DNA of 64,000 bases from Pseudomonas capeferrum. Its GTDB lineage: Bacteria > Pseudomonadota > Gammaproteobacteria > Pseudomonadales > Pseudomonadaceae. Under the pieces are notes generated by a model, which saw nothing but the letters and a program-made list of their open reading frames with translations, was not told the origin of the DNA and ran no database searches. The translations under genes were made by a program, and so were the position numbers. The stretch covers positions 398,910 through 462,909 of the forward strand of contig NZ_JAAMQM010000001.1 of NCBI RefSeq assembly GCF_013523055.1. Reading direction: 5' to 3'. Of the stretch, positions 26,012 to 34,669 are shown piece after piece (the stretch's first letter is position 1; each line of letters starts with the position of its first letter).

Positions 26012-27571
26012 ATGATCAGTGCCGCTGTCGAACCTCACGCCAACGTTTTCAGCCCGGACACCCGCGAGCCGCTTCGGCCCGAGCTCGCGACGACAGCCAA
26101 GGCACCCGGCGCCCAGCGCCAGCAGAATCGCAATAAGCGCAAAGTCCTTTTCGTCACCTCCGAAATAGCCGACCTGGTCAAGACCGGGGGCTTGGGCGAC
26201 GTATCCGCCGCACTGCCGCGGGCGATGCGCCACCTGCACGATGTCCGCGTGCTGATCCCCGGCTATCCGCAGGTACTGGAGAGCAACAATCCTATCCATC
26301 TGGTGGGAGAACTGGGTGGCCATGCGGCGTTGCCACCCTGCAAGATCGGGCGCATGGACCTGCCCGATGGCCTGGTCATCTATGTCCTGATCTGCCCCGA
26401 ACTCTACGAGCGTGAAGGCACTCCCTATGGTGCCAACAACGGTCGTGACTGGCCCGACAACCATATCCGCTTCGCTCGCCTGGGCCTGGCCGCCGCCGAA
26501 ATCGCCGCTGGCGAAGGCATGACCCACTGGCGTCCGGAGCTGGTGCACGCGCATGACTGGCCCGCTGGCCTGGCGCCGGCCTACATGCACTGGCGTGGCC
26601 TGAGCACCCCTACCCTGTTTACCATCCACAACCTTGCCTACCAGGGCGTCTACAGCCGTGGCTGCTGCCCGGAGCTGGCCATCCCCGATCATGCGCTTCA
26701 GCAGGAGGGCATGGAGTTCTACGGCAAGCTGTCCTATCTCAAAGCAGGCCTGGCTTATTCCAGCCATATCACCACGGTCAGCGCGACCTACGCTCGCGAG
26801 ATCACTACGCCGGCGTTCGGCTGCGGCCTGGACGGTTTCCTCGACAGCAAGGCGCAACAAGGCCTGCTGAGCGGCATTCCCAACGGCATCGACGAAAGCT
26901 GGGACGCGGCCACCGATACCCACCTGCGTCACAACTTCAGCATCAATGACTGGGAAGGCAAGGCCCGTAACGCTCAGGATGTCCGTGAACTGTTCCAGTT
27001 GGCGCCTTCCGAAGGCCCGTTGTTCGCCGTCGTTTCGCGCCTGGTCTACCAGAAGGGTCTGGACCTTACCTTGGGTGTAGCCGAATACATCGTCAGCCAG
27101 GGCGGCCAGATCGCCATCATCGGACGCGGCGAGCCCGAAGAGGAGCAGGCCATGCGCGAATTGGCGCTGCGCCATCCCGGCCAGGTCGGTGTACGTATCG
27201 GTTTCAATGAAACCGACGCACGTCGCATGTTCGCCGGCAGCGATTTCCTGCTCATGCCCTCGCGCTACGAGCCTTGCGGCCTCAGCCAGATGTACGCGCA
27301 GCGCTTCGGTTCGCTGCCGGTGGCGCGTAATACCGGCGGCTTGGCGGACACCATCGAAAACGGTGTCACGGGCTTTCTCTTCAACGAATCGACCCTTGAA
27401 AGCTATCGCGAGGCGCTCGGCCGTGCGTTCCATGTCTATGGCAAGAAGGACCTGCTCAATGCCATGCGCTGCCTGGCAATGACACAACCTTTCAACTGGT
27501 GCCAAGCCGTGGAACCCTATGCTCGGCTTTACGAGGAACTGGTACAGCAGGCCTTGGTCAGCCATTACTGA
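26012..27571 (+). CDS. glgA: glycogen synthase GlgA
   Basis: 519-aa GT5 enzyme extending alpha-1,4-glucan from ADP-glucose. The donor-site motif KTGGLGDVSAALPRAM starts at residue 57, after an N-terminal extension of about 40 residues not found in E. coli GlgA, and the second Rossmann domain carries RYEPCGLSQMYAQRFGSLPVARNTGGL near 425-455. No glgC (ADP-glucose pyrophosphorylase) is in the window. It is the first gene of the plus-strand run glgA-treZ-malQ-treY; treZ begins 14 bp downstream. Confidence 0.95.
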   Translation: MISAAVEPHANVFSPDTREPLRPELATTAKAPGAQRQQNRNKRKVLFVTSEIADLVKTGGLGDVSAALPRAMRHLHDVRVLIPGYPQVLESNNPIHLVGELGGHAALPPCKIGRMDLPDGLVIYVLICPELYEREGTPYGANNGRDWPDNHIRFARLGLAAAEIAAGEGMTHWRPELVHAHDWPAGLAPAYMHWRGLSTPTLFTIHNLAYQGVYSRGCCPELAIPDHALQQEGMEFYGKLSYLKAGLAYSSHITTVSATYAREITTPAFGCGLDGFLDSKAQQGLLSGIPNGIDESWDAATDTHLRHNFSINDWEGKARNAQDVRELFQLAPSEGPLFAVVSRLVYQKGLDLTLGVAEYIVSQGGQIAIIGRGEPEEEQAMRELALRHPGQVGVRIGFNETDARRMFAGSDFLLMPSRYEPCGLSQMYAQRFGSLPVARNTGGLADTIENGVTGFLFNESTLESYREALGRAFHVYGKKDLLNAMRCLAMTQPFNWCQAVEPYARLYEELVQQALVSHY

Positions 27572-27585
27572 GCAAGGAGCCGACA

Positions 27586-29328
27586 ATGCACAAGCATGGC
27601 GCACACCTGTTGGACGCCACGTCGGCGCGCTTTGCCCTCTGGGCACCTGATGCGCGACGCGTGAGCGTGGAGTTCGAGCAAAATTCGATTGCACTGGAAG
27701 CTCAAGGCGATGGCTGGTTCGTGGGTACGGCACCTTGCCAAGCGGGCAGCCATTACAAGTACGCAGTCGATGATCACCCGCCTGTCGCCGATCCGGCCTC
27801 CCGCTTTCAACCCGAAGGCGTGCATGGTCCAAGTGAGCTGGTGGACGTCGCCTCTTACAAATGGCAAAACGCCTGGACAGGCCGCCCATGGCACGAAGCG
27901 GTGATCCAGGAACTGCACGTGGGGGTACAGGAAGGTTATGCCAGCGTTGCACGATACCTGCCGCGCCTGGCCGAGTTGGGCATCACGGCCATCGAACTGA
28001 TGCCCGTGGCCGAATGCCCAGGCGAACGGAACTGGGGCTACGATGGCGTCCTGCCTTTCGCGCCCCAGCACAATTACGGCAGCCCCGAACAACTCTGCGA
28101 ATTGGTCGATCAGGCCCATGGTCATGGCCTTATGGTCATGCTTGACGTGGTCTACAACCATTTCGGCCCCGACGGCAACTTCCTGCACCAGTACGCCAGC
28201 GATTTCTTCCGCGAGGATCGCCAGACGCCTTGGGGCGCGGCGATCGATTTCCGTCGCGAGGAAGTACGCGAATACTTCATCCAGAACGCCCTGATGTGGC
28301 TGTGCGACTACCGCTTCGACGGCTTGCGCCTGGATGCGGTGCATGCCATCGATCAGCCTGACTTTCTCGTCGAGCTGGCGCGCCGCGTGCGCGAAACGGT
28401 CGAGCCCGGTCGGCAGGTGTGGTTGGTGCTGGAAAACGAGCACAACCAGGCTTCGTTGCTCGAACAGGGCTTCGACGCTCAATGGAACGATGACGGGCAC
28501 AATGCGCTGCATGTCCTGCTGACGGGCGAGACGGAAGGGTATTACGCCGACTTCAAGGACCGACCGATCGAGCAACTGGCACGCTGCTTGAGCGAAGGGT
28601 TCGTGTTCCAAGGCGAAAAGAACCGCCATGGCGAGAAACGCGGTGAACCGAGCGAGCATCTGGCCCCCACCTCTTTCGTGCTGTTCCTGCAGAATCACGA
28701 CCAGATCGGCAACCGAGCTTTCGGTGAACGCCTGACCCGACTCTGCCCACCGCAGGCTCTGCGCGCCGCGACCGCACTGCTGCTGATGGCGCCGATGATT
28801 CCGCTGTTGTTCATGGGTGACGAACAGGGCAGTCAGGAACCTTTCCTGTTCTTCACCGATTTCCACGATGAACTGGCCGACGCCGTGCGCGAGGGTCGTC
28901 GCGGAGAGTTCAAGCACTTTGCCGCCTTCGCCGATCCGGAGCGCCGCGAGCGGATCCCGGACCCCAATGCGCTGGAGACTTTCGAAAACTCACGCCCGTC
29001 CGCCGACAGCAACGACGCGCAGGCCTGGCAGGCGCTTTATCGGGAGCTGCTGGCCTTGCGCCGGGAACACCTGGTGCCCCGCCTGCCCGGCACCCGCGCA
29101 CTGGACGCCGAGGTGCTGAGCGAACACGCACTGAGCGCCCGCTGGCGCCTGGGCGACGGTCAGGTCCTGCGCATCGACCTGAACCTGGCTGCCGAACCTC
29201 AACCGGCGCGACTGCCCGCCAGGGACCTGCGTCTGTTCGTCACGGCCGATGCAGACACTGGCGGTGATGCCCTGGCCCCCTACAGCTGCGTGATCAGCTT
29301 GCTGCCTGCGCAACAGGAGGCTCCATGA
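27586..29328 (+). CDS. treZ: malto-oligosyltrehalose trehalohydrolase TreZ
   Basis: 580-aa GH13 enzyme that releases trehalose from the maltooligosyl-trehalose made by TreY. N-terminal CBM48-like domain (FALWAPDARRVSVEFE), then the barrel with DVVYNHFGPDGNFL, nucleophile region RFDGLRLDAVHAI, acid/base region VWLVLENEHNQ and FLQNHDQIGNRAFG. ATG 27586 follows AAGGAGCCGAC, giving the normal start; the longer ORF begins inside glgA. The stop overlaps malQ by 4 bp. Confidence 0.94.
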   Translation: MHKHGAHLLDATSARFALWAPDARRVSVEFEQNSIALEAQGDGWFVGTAPCQAGSHYKYAVDDHPPVADPASRFQPEGVHGPSELVDVASYKWQNAWTGRPWHEAVIQELHVGVQEGYASVARYLPRLAELGITAIELMPVAECPGERNWGYDGVLPFAPQHNYGSPEQLCELVDQAHGHGLMVMLDVVYNHFGPDGNFLHQYASDFFREDRQTPWGAAIDFRREEVREYFIQNALMWLCDYRFDGLRLDAVHAIDQPDFLVELARRVRETVEPGRQVWLVLENEHNQASLLEQGFDAQWNDDGHNALHVLLTGETEGYYADFKDRPIEQLARCLSEGFVFQGEKNRHGEKRGEPSEHLAPTSFVLFLQNHDQIGNRAFGERLTRLCPPQALRAATALLLMAPMIPLLFMGDEQGSQEPFLFFTDFHDELADAVREGRRGEFKHFAAFADPERRERIPDPNALETFENSRPSADSNDAQAWQALYRELLALRREHLVPRLPGTRALDAEVLSEHALSARWRLGDGQVLRIDLNLAAEPQPARLPARDLRLFVTADADTGGDALAPYSCVISLLPAQQEAP

Positions 29329-31397
29329 GCGAAACCCCGCTGTATCGTCTGGCCGAAAAGGCCGGCATTTCCCGAGACTGGGTCGACGCCAACGGTCGCG
29401 AGCAGCAAGTCAGCGACGAGGTATTGCTCAAGGTCCTCGAAGGCCTGGGCTACCCCGCGGCAGACTCGGCGAGCATCGAGCAAAGCCTGGCCGCGCTCGA
29501 AGAAGCCCATGATGCCCGGCACCTTCCGCCCTTGCTGACTGCCGAGGTCGGCCAGCCGCTGTCGCTGGCGCATTACTTCGCCGCCAACACTCAGGTGCAG
29601 CTGGTAATGGAAGATGGTCGACAAATGGCGGTGGCGCTTGATGGCCAGGCCTGTCTGGCCGAGCCCGTGCCGGTCGGTTACCACAGGCTGCAGATCGGTG
29701 AGCAGGCTGTGATCCTCGCCGTGGCGCCCTCCCGATGCTATGGCATGGCCGACGCCCTGAAGCAGCCGAACCCGCGCAGCTGGGGCCTGAGCGTACAGTT
29801 GTACAGCCTGCGTCGTCCCGGTGACGGCGGGTATGGCGACTGTTCGGCACTGGAGCAACTGGCCCGCAGCGCCGCCGAACGTGGTGCCGATGCCTTGGCT
29901 ATCAGCCCCATGCATGCGCTGTCGCTGATCGACCAGCAGCATTTCAGCCCCTATTCCCCGTCCAGCCGACTGTTGCTCAATACCCTCTACGCCAGCCCGG
30001 AGGTGATTCTGGGAGACCGTGCCGTACGCCTGGTCATCGAGGCGCACGGCCTGGAAAATCCGCTTCAGGAAATGGACAGCCAGCCCTTGGTGGATTGGCC
30101 CCGCGCCGCTGCGGTGCGCCAGGACTTGTTGCGAGCGCTGTACGAGGACTTCGTCAGCGGTGATCACGCGCAGCGCGCGGACTTCGAAAGCTACCGTCTG
30201 GCGGCCGGCCAGGCCCTGGAACATCACTGTCGATTCGAAGCTCTCCAGACCGAAGCCGCGCAAATGGGCAAGGGTGCCGATTGGCGCGCCTGGCCTGCGC
30301 AATGGCGCGACCCCGAGAACCCCGAAGTCGAACGTTTTGCCGCCGAGCACGCCAAGCAGATCGAGTTTCACGCCTTTTGCCAGTGGCTGACCGAACGCTG
30401 CCTGCAACGTGTGCAGGACGCCGCTCGCAGCAGCGGCATGGCCATCGGCCTGATCGCCGACCTGGCCGTGGGCGCCGACGGCGCGGGCAGCCAGGCCTGG
30501 AGTCGCCAGGATGAGCTGCTGGCCGGCCTTACCGTTGGGGCGCCGCCCGATATCCTCAATCGCTCGGGCCAGGACTGGGGTATCAGCGCTTTTTCGCCCG
30601 AGGGGCTGCGGCGCAACGGTTTCCGTGCCTTCATCGAAATGCTGCAAGCCAACTTTGCCCATGCCGGCGGTCTGCGCATCGACCATGTCATGGGCCTGCA
30701 GCGCCTGTGGCTGATCCCGCGCGGGAGCAAGCCCAGCGAAGGCGCCTACGTCAACTTCCCATTGCCGGACATGCTGCGTCTGCTGGCGCTGGAATCGGTC
30801 CGCCATGGCGCCATCGTCCTTGGCGAAGACCTGGGCACGGTGCCTGACGGTCTGCGCGAGAAGCTTTCAGCCAAGGCCATCCTGGGCATGCGGGTACTGC
30901 CGTTCGAACAGGATCCGCCCGGCCACTTCCCCTCCCCTGACCAATGGCCGGACGATGCCCTGGCAACCCCAGGCACTCATGACCTGCCGACATTGGCCGG
31001 TTGGCTGCAGGACCGTGACATCGACTGGAACCAGCGTCTGCAACTGATCGATGCCAGCGTCGAAGAACGCTGGCGTGCCGATCGCGAAGTCGAACGGCAG
31101 GGACTGCGCAAAGCCCTGGAAGAGGACTACAACGGCACGCTGGACAGCCAGGAGGCCATGATCGACGCGGCCATCCGCTACGTCGGCCATACCCGTGCGC
31201 CCCTGGTGCTGGTGCCGCTGGAAGACCTGCTGGGCTGTGACGAGCAACCCAATCTGCCGGGTACCACCGACGGCCACCCTAATTGGCGCCGCCGTTTCGC
31301 GATCCCAGCCAATCAGTTGTTGGACGACCCTGACGCCGCCCGCCGCCTGGAGCAACTGGCCCAGGCACGTGACCAAGCCTTTGAGCGTGACCGATGA
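29325..31397 (+). CDS. malQ: 4-alpha-glucanotransferase MalQ
   Basis: 690-aa GH77 amylomaltase that disproportionates maltodextrins. Barrel motifs are YSPSSRLLLNTLYASPE, IADLAVGADGAGSQAW, GGLRIDHVMGLQRLW (nucleophile Asp), VLGEDLGTVPDGLRE (acid/base Glu) and TPGTHDLPTLAGW. The first ~130 residues form the extra N-terminal domain seen in long bacterial MalQ. Both ends overlap neighbours by 4 bp (treZ and treY), so treZ-malQ-treY is one translationally coupled unit. Confidence 0.94.
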   Translation: MSETPLYRLAEKAGISRDWVDANGREQQVSDEVLLKVLEGLGYPAADSASIEQSLAALEEAHDARHLPPLLTAEVGQPLSLAHYFAANTQVQLVMEDGRQMAVALDGQACLAEPVPVGYHRLQIGEQAVILAVAPSRCYGMADALKQPNPRSWGLSVQLYSLRRPGDGGYGDCSALEQLARSAAERGADALAISPMHALSLIDQQHFSPYSPSSRLLLNTLYASPEVILGDRAVRLVIEAHGLENPLQEMDSQPLVDWPRAAAVRQDLLRALYEDFVSGDHAQRADFESYRLAAGQALEHHCRFEALQTEAAQMGKGADWRAWPAQWRDPENPEVERFAAEHAKQIEFHAFCQWLTERCLQRVQDAARSSGMAIGLIADLAVGADGAGSQAWSRQDELLAGLTVGAPPDILNRSGQDWGISAFSPEGLRRNGFRAFIEMLQANFAHAGGLRIDHVMGLQRLWLIPRGSKPSEGAYVNFPLPDMLRLLALESVRHGAIVLGEDLGTVPDGLREKLSAKAILGMRVLPFEQDPPGHFPSPDQWPDDALATPGTHDLPTLAGWLQDRDIDWNQRLQLIDASVEERWRADREVERQGLRKALEEDYNGTLDSQEAMIDAAIRYVGHTRAPLVLVPLEDLLGCDEQPNLPGTTDGHPNWRRRFAIPANQLLDDPDAARRLEQLAQARDQAFERDR

Positions 31398-34168
31398 AAG
31401 CCCTGACCGCGACCGTACGCCTGCAATTCCACTCCGAATTCACCCTCGATGACGCTGTTCCCCTGGTGCCCTATTTCGCCCGTCTGGGGATCAGCCACCT
31501 CTATGCATCCCCTGTACTCTGCGCGCGCGCGGGCTCGAGGCACGGCTATGACGTGGTCGATCCCACCCGAGTCAACCCCGAGCTGGGTGGCGAGGCTGCC
31601 CTGGAGCGGCTGGTGGCCGCCTTGCGTCAGCATGGGATGGGCCTGATCGTCGATACCGTGTCGAACCACATGGCCGTCGGCGGGGCCGACAATCCCTGGT
31701 GGCAGAGTCTCCTGGCCTGGGGCAGACGCAGTCCGTACGCGGAATTCTTCGACATCCAGTGGCATTCCAGCGACCCGTTGCTGGCGGGCCAGCTGCTGCT
31801 ACCGTTCTTGGGCACGGACTATGGTCTGGCCTTGCAGAACGGCGAGATCCCCCTGACGTTCGATGACGAGCACGGCATCTTGCAGGTCGCTCACTACGAG
31901 CACCGTTTTCCCATCTGCCCGGTGGATTACGCACGCATCCTCGAACACGCGCAAGATCCACGCTTGCAGGCGCTGGGCCAGCGTTTCGCAGCGTTGCAGG
32001 ACGCAGCACACCCACTCGACGATGCACTGCCGCTGCACGCGCAACTGCGCCAGTCGGTGCGCGACGGGGCAGACCTCGCCCAGGCCCTGGCGGCCTTCGA
32101 CAGTCAGACAGAAGCTGGCTTCAAGCGCTTGCACCTGTTGCTCGAACGCCAGACCTACCGCCTGGCCAGCTGGCGCACCGCGGCCGACGATATCAACTGG
32201 CGGCGGTTCTTCGACATCAACGAGCTGGGCGGTCTGCGGGTCGAGCGCGCGACGGTGTTCGAGGCGACCCACGCCAAGTTGTTCGAACTCATCGAGCGGG
32301 GGCTTATCGATGGCCTGCGGATCGATCACATCGATGGTCTCGCCGACCCGCGGGGCTATTGCCGCAAACTGCGTCGCCGTGTCGAAGGCTTGCTGTCGTC
32401 GCGACCGCCGCAGGCCGCCGTTGAACACTTCCCGATCTACGTGGAGAAGATCCTCGGCACGGGCGAGCACCTGCATCAGGACTGGATGGTGGATGGCACG
32501 ACCGGTTACGAGTTCATGAACCAGGTCTCGCTCCTGCAACATGATCCCGCTGGCGAGGTTCCGTTGACCGAGCTATGGACCCGTGTCAGCGAACGTCCCG
32601 CGTTCGACGAAGAAGTCCGACTGGCACGCCATCTGGTGCTCAATGGCAGCCTGGCCGGAGATTTCGAATCGGTGGCCCAGGCCCTGCTCCAGGTAGCTCG
32701 CAATGACCTGATGACCCGCGACCTGACCCTGGGCGCGATCCGCCGAGCGTTGCAGGCACTGGTCGAGCACTATCCGGTCTATCGCACCTACATCAACGCC
32801 CTGGGCCGTCCGGCAGAAGACGAACGCTTCTTCCAGCAGGCCCTCGGCGGCGCCCGGCAGACCCTCGGTGAAGCCGACTGGCCCCTGCTCGACCATCTGC
32901 AACGCTGGCTTGGTGGCCAACGCTGGCGTAGCTTGCCCCCAGGCCGGGCACGCAAGCAATTGCGCCACGCTTGTGTACGCTTCCAGCAACTCACCGCGCC
33001 GAGCGCGGCCAAGGCTGTCGAGGACACCGCTTTCTACCGTTCGGCGCGGCTGTTGTCGCGCAATGACGTAGGTTTCGAGGCCGAGCGCTTCAGCGCCGGT
33101 GCCGAGGTGTTCCACAATGAAGCGCAACGCCGCCTGCGCGACTTCCCGGACAGCTTGCTGGCCACCGCGACCCATGACCACAAGCGCGGGGAAGATTGCC
33201 GCGCTCGCCTGGCCGTGCTCAGCGAGCGCGCGCCTTGGCTGGCCAGTCGTGTCGAGCATTGGCGTGAACTGGCAGCACCGCTGCGCCAGACGCTGGAAGA
33301 CGGGCATGCGCCAAGTCCTGGCGACGAAATGCTGCTTTACCAGTCCTTGCTGGGCAGTTGGCCGCTGGATCTGGATACCGACGATGACAACGCCCTGCGC
33401 CAGTACGCCGAGCGCATTCGCCAGTGGCAGCAGAAAGCCTTGCGCGAAGCCAAGCTGCGCAGCAGCTGGAACGCACCCAACGAGAGCTACGAGCAGGCCT
33501 GCGCCGCCTACGTCGATGGCTTGCTGCTCGATCGCGAAAACGACCAGTTGCGTCATTCGATGGCCGATGCCGCTGGCCTGATTGCCTGCCCCGGCGCGCT
33601 CAATGGCTTGGTGCAATGCCTGCTGCGCATGACCGCGCCAGGAGTGCCGGACCTGTACCAAGGTAACGAATTCTGGGATTTCAGCCTGGTGGACCCGGAC
33701 AACCGCCGTGCGGTCGACTACGCTGCCAGGCGGGCAGCGCTGGACGATTCCACCTCCTTGGCCGAACTGCTGCAGCACTGGCGCGATGGCAGGGTCAAGC
33801 AGACCTTGATCAGCCGTGTCCTGGATTGCCGCGGCGCCCACCCGGCCCTGTTCAGCCGCGGCGCGTATCTGCCACTGACGGTCAAGGGACGTCACGCTGA
33901 CAAGGTGCTGGCCTTTGCACGGTTGGGCGAGGGCGAACGGGCCATTGTCGTTGCACCACGTCTGGCCTGTACCTTGCTTGGCAGTAGTCCGGTCCCGTTG
34001 ATCCCGGCCCGGAACTGGGAAGATACGCGGGTGGTTCTGCCGTTTACCCTGTCAACTGCCAACTGTTCGGGACTTTTTGGCGACGCCGCGGTCAGCTCTA
34101 CAAGGGAGCTGGCACTGAGTGGCCTGCTGGCGGAGTTTCCGGTCAACCTGTTGATTGAACATGCCTAA
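31394..34168 (+). CDS. treY: malto-oligosyltrehalose synthase TreY
   Basis: 924-aa GH13 intramolecular transglucosidase converting the reducing-end maltose of a glucan to a trehalose unit. Motifs: GLIVDTVSNHMAVGG near residue 80, DGLRIDHIDGLADPRGY near 308, IYVEKILGTGEHL near 350 and ATATHDHKRGEDCRARL near 590. The TreY-specific insertion between barrel strands accounts for the length. It is coupled to malQ by a 4-bp overlap; the DUF2934 gene follows after 17 bp. Confidence 0.95.
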   Translation: MKALTATVRLQFHSEFTLDDAVPLVPYFARLGISHLYASPVLCARAGSRHGYDVVDPTRVNPELGGEAALERLVAALRQHGMGLIVDTVSNHMAVGGADNPWWQSLLAWGRRSPYAEFFDIQWHSSDPLLAGQLLLPFLGTDYGLALQNGEIPLTFDDEHGILQVAHYEHRFPICPVDYARILEHAQDPRLQALGQRFAALQDAAHPLDDALPLHAQLRQSVRDGADLAQALAAFDSQTEAGFKRLHLLLERQTYRLASWRTAADDINWRRFFDINELGGLRVERATVFEATHAKLFELIERGLIDGLRIDHIDGLADPRGYCRKLRRRVEGLLSSRPPQAAVEHFPIYVEKILGTGEHLHQDWMVDGTTGYEFMNQVSLLQHDPAGEVPLTELWTRVSERPAFDEEVRLARHLVLNGSLAGDFESVAQALLQVARNDLMTRDLTLGAIRRALQALVEHYPVYRTYINALGRPAEDERFFQQALGGARQTLGEADWPLLDHLQRWLGGQRWRSLPPGRARKQLRHACVRFQQLTAPSAAKAVEDTAFYRSARLLSRNDVGFEAERFSAGAEVFHNEAQRRLRDFPDSLLATATHDHKRGEDCRARLAVLSERAPWLASRVEHWRELAAPLRQTLEDGHAPSPGDEMLLYQSLLGSWPLDLDTDDDNALRQYAERIRQWQQKALREAKLRSSWNAPNESYEQACAAYVDGLLLDRENDQLRHSMADAAGLIACPGALNGLVQCLLRMTAPGVPDLYQGNEFWDFSLVDPDNRRAVDYAARRAALDDSTSLAELLQHWRDGRVKQTLISRVLDCRGAHPALFSRGAYLPLTVKGRHADKVLAFARLGEGERAIVVAPRLACTLLGSSPVPLIPARNWEDTRVVLPFTLSTANCSGLFGDAAVSSTRELALSGLLAEFPVNLLIEHA

Positions 34169-34185
34169 ACATCAGGAGCTTCAAG

Positions 34186-34491
34186 ATGAGTGTCGATGAT
34201 AAACGTATCCGCGAATTCGCCTACCAGATATGGGAGTCCGAGGGCAAACCGGAAGGTGAAGAAGAGCGGCACTGGGATATGGCCCGCAAGCTAGCCGAAG
34301 CCGAAGCATCGGCGCCCAAGGCTGTCCCTCGCAAGAAAAGCGCGGCCAAGCCCAAGGCCGATGCCGCGTCCAAGACCGCGGCCCAGCCCAAGGGCAATGC
34401 CCAGACCAAGGCCGTGCCCAGCCCCGCCGAAAAACCTGCAGAGGCAAAAAAGCCGCGGGCCGTCAAGAAGTCTGCGACAGGTTCGACCTGA
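34186..34491 (+). CDS. DUF2934 family small protein with basic tail
   Basis: 101-aa protein. Residues 1-37 (DDKRIREFAYQIWESEGKPEG, HWDMARKLAEAEA) form the DUF2934 helix pair; residues 40-101 are a low-complexity Lys/Ala/Pro tail resembling histone H1 or AlgP-type tails. It follows treY by 17 bp with AGGAGCTTCAAG as ribosome-binding site, and is a regular partner of these trehalose clusters in Pseudomonas. The molecular role is unknown; nucleic-acid or anionic-polymer binding by the tail is only a guess. The next gene, glgX, begins 178 bp on. Confidence 0.8.
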   Translation: MSVDDKRIREFAYQIWESEGKPEGEEERHWDMARKLAEAEASAPKAVPRKKSAAKPKADAASKTAAQPKGNAQTKAVPSPAEKPAEAKKPRAVKKSATGST

Positions 34492-34669
34492 GCACAGCTC
34501 CCGGCATGTAGCTGCCCTTTGCAGAGAAGCGTCGATCGGCGCTTTGGTAGGCCCCGATGGCACCTTGAGCGACCCACTCGTTCCAAAGTAGGCGTCGCGG
34601 TCTACCCGGCACTGGCAACCCTTCCTGCAGATAACACCTTTATCAGTTTCAGGCCATCAGAGGACTGTC

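Noticed and set aside
25826..27952. 708-aa open frame opposite glgA
   Set aside because: Antisense of a clear GT5 gene; no conserved motif.
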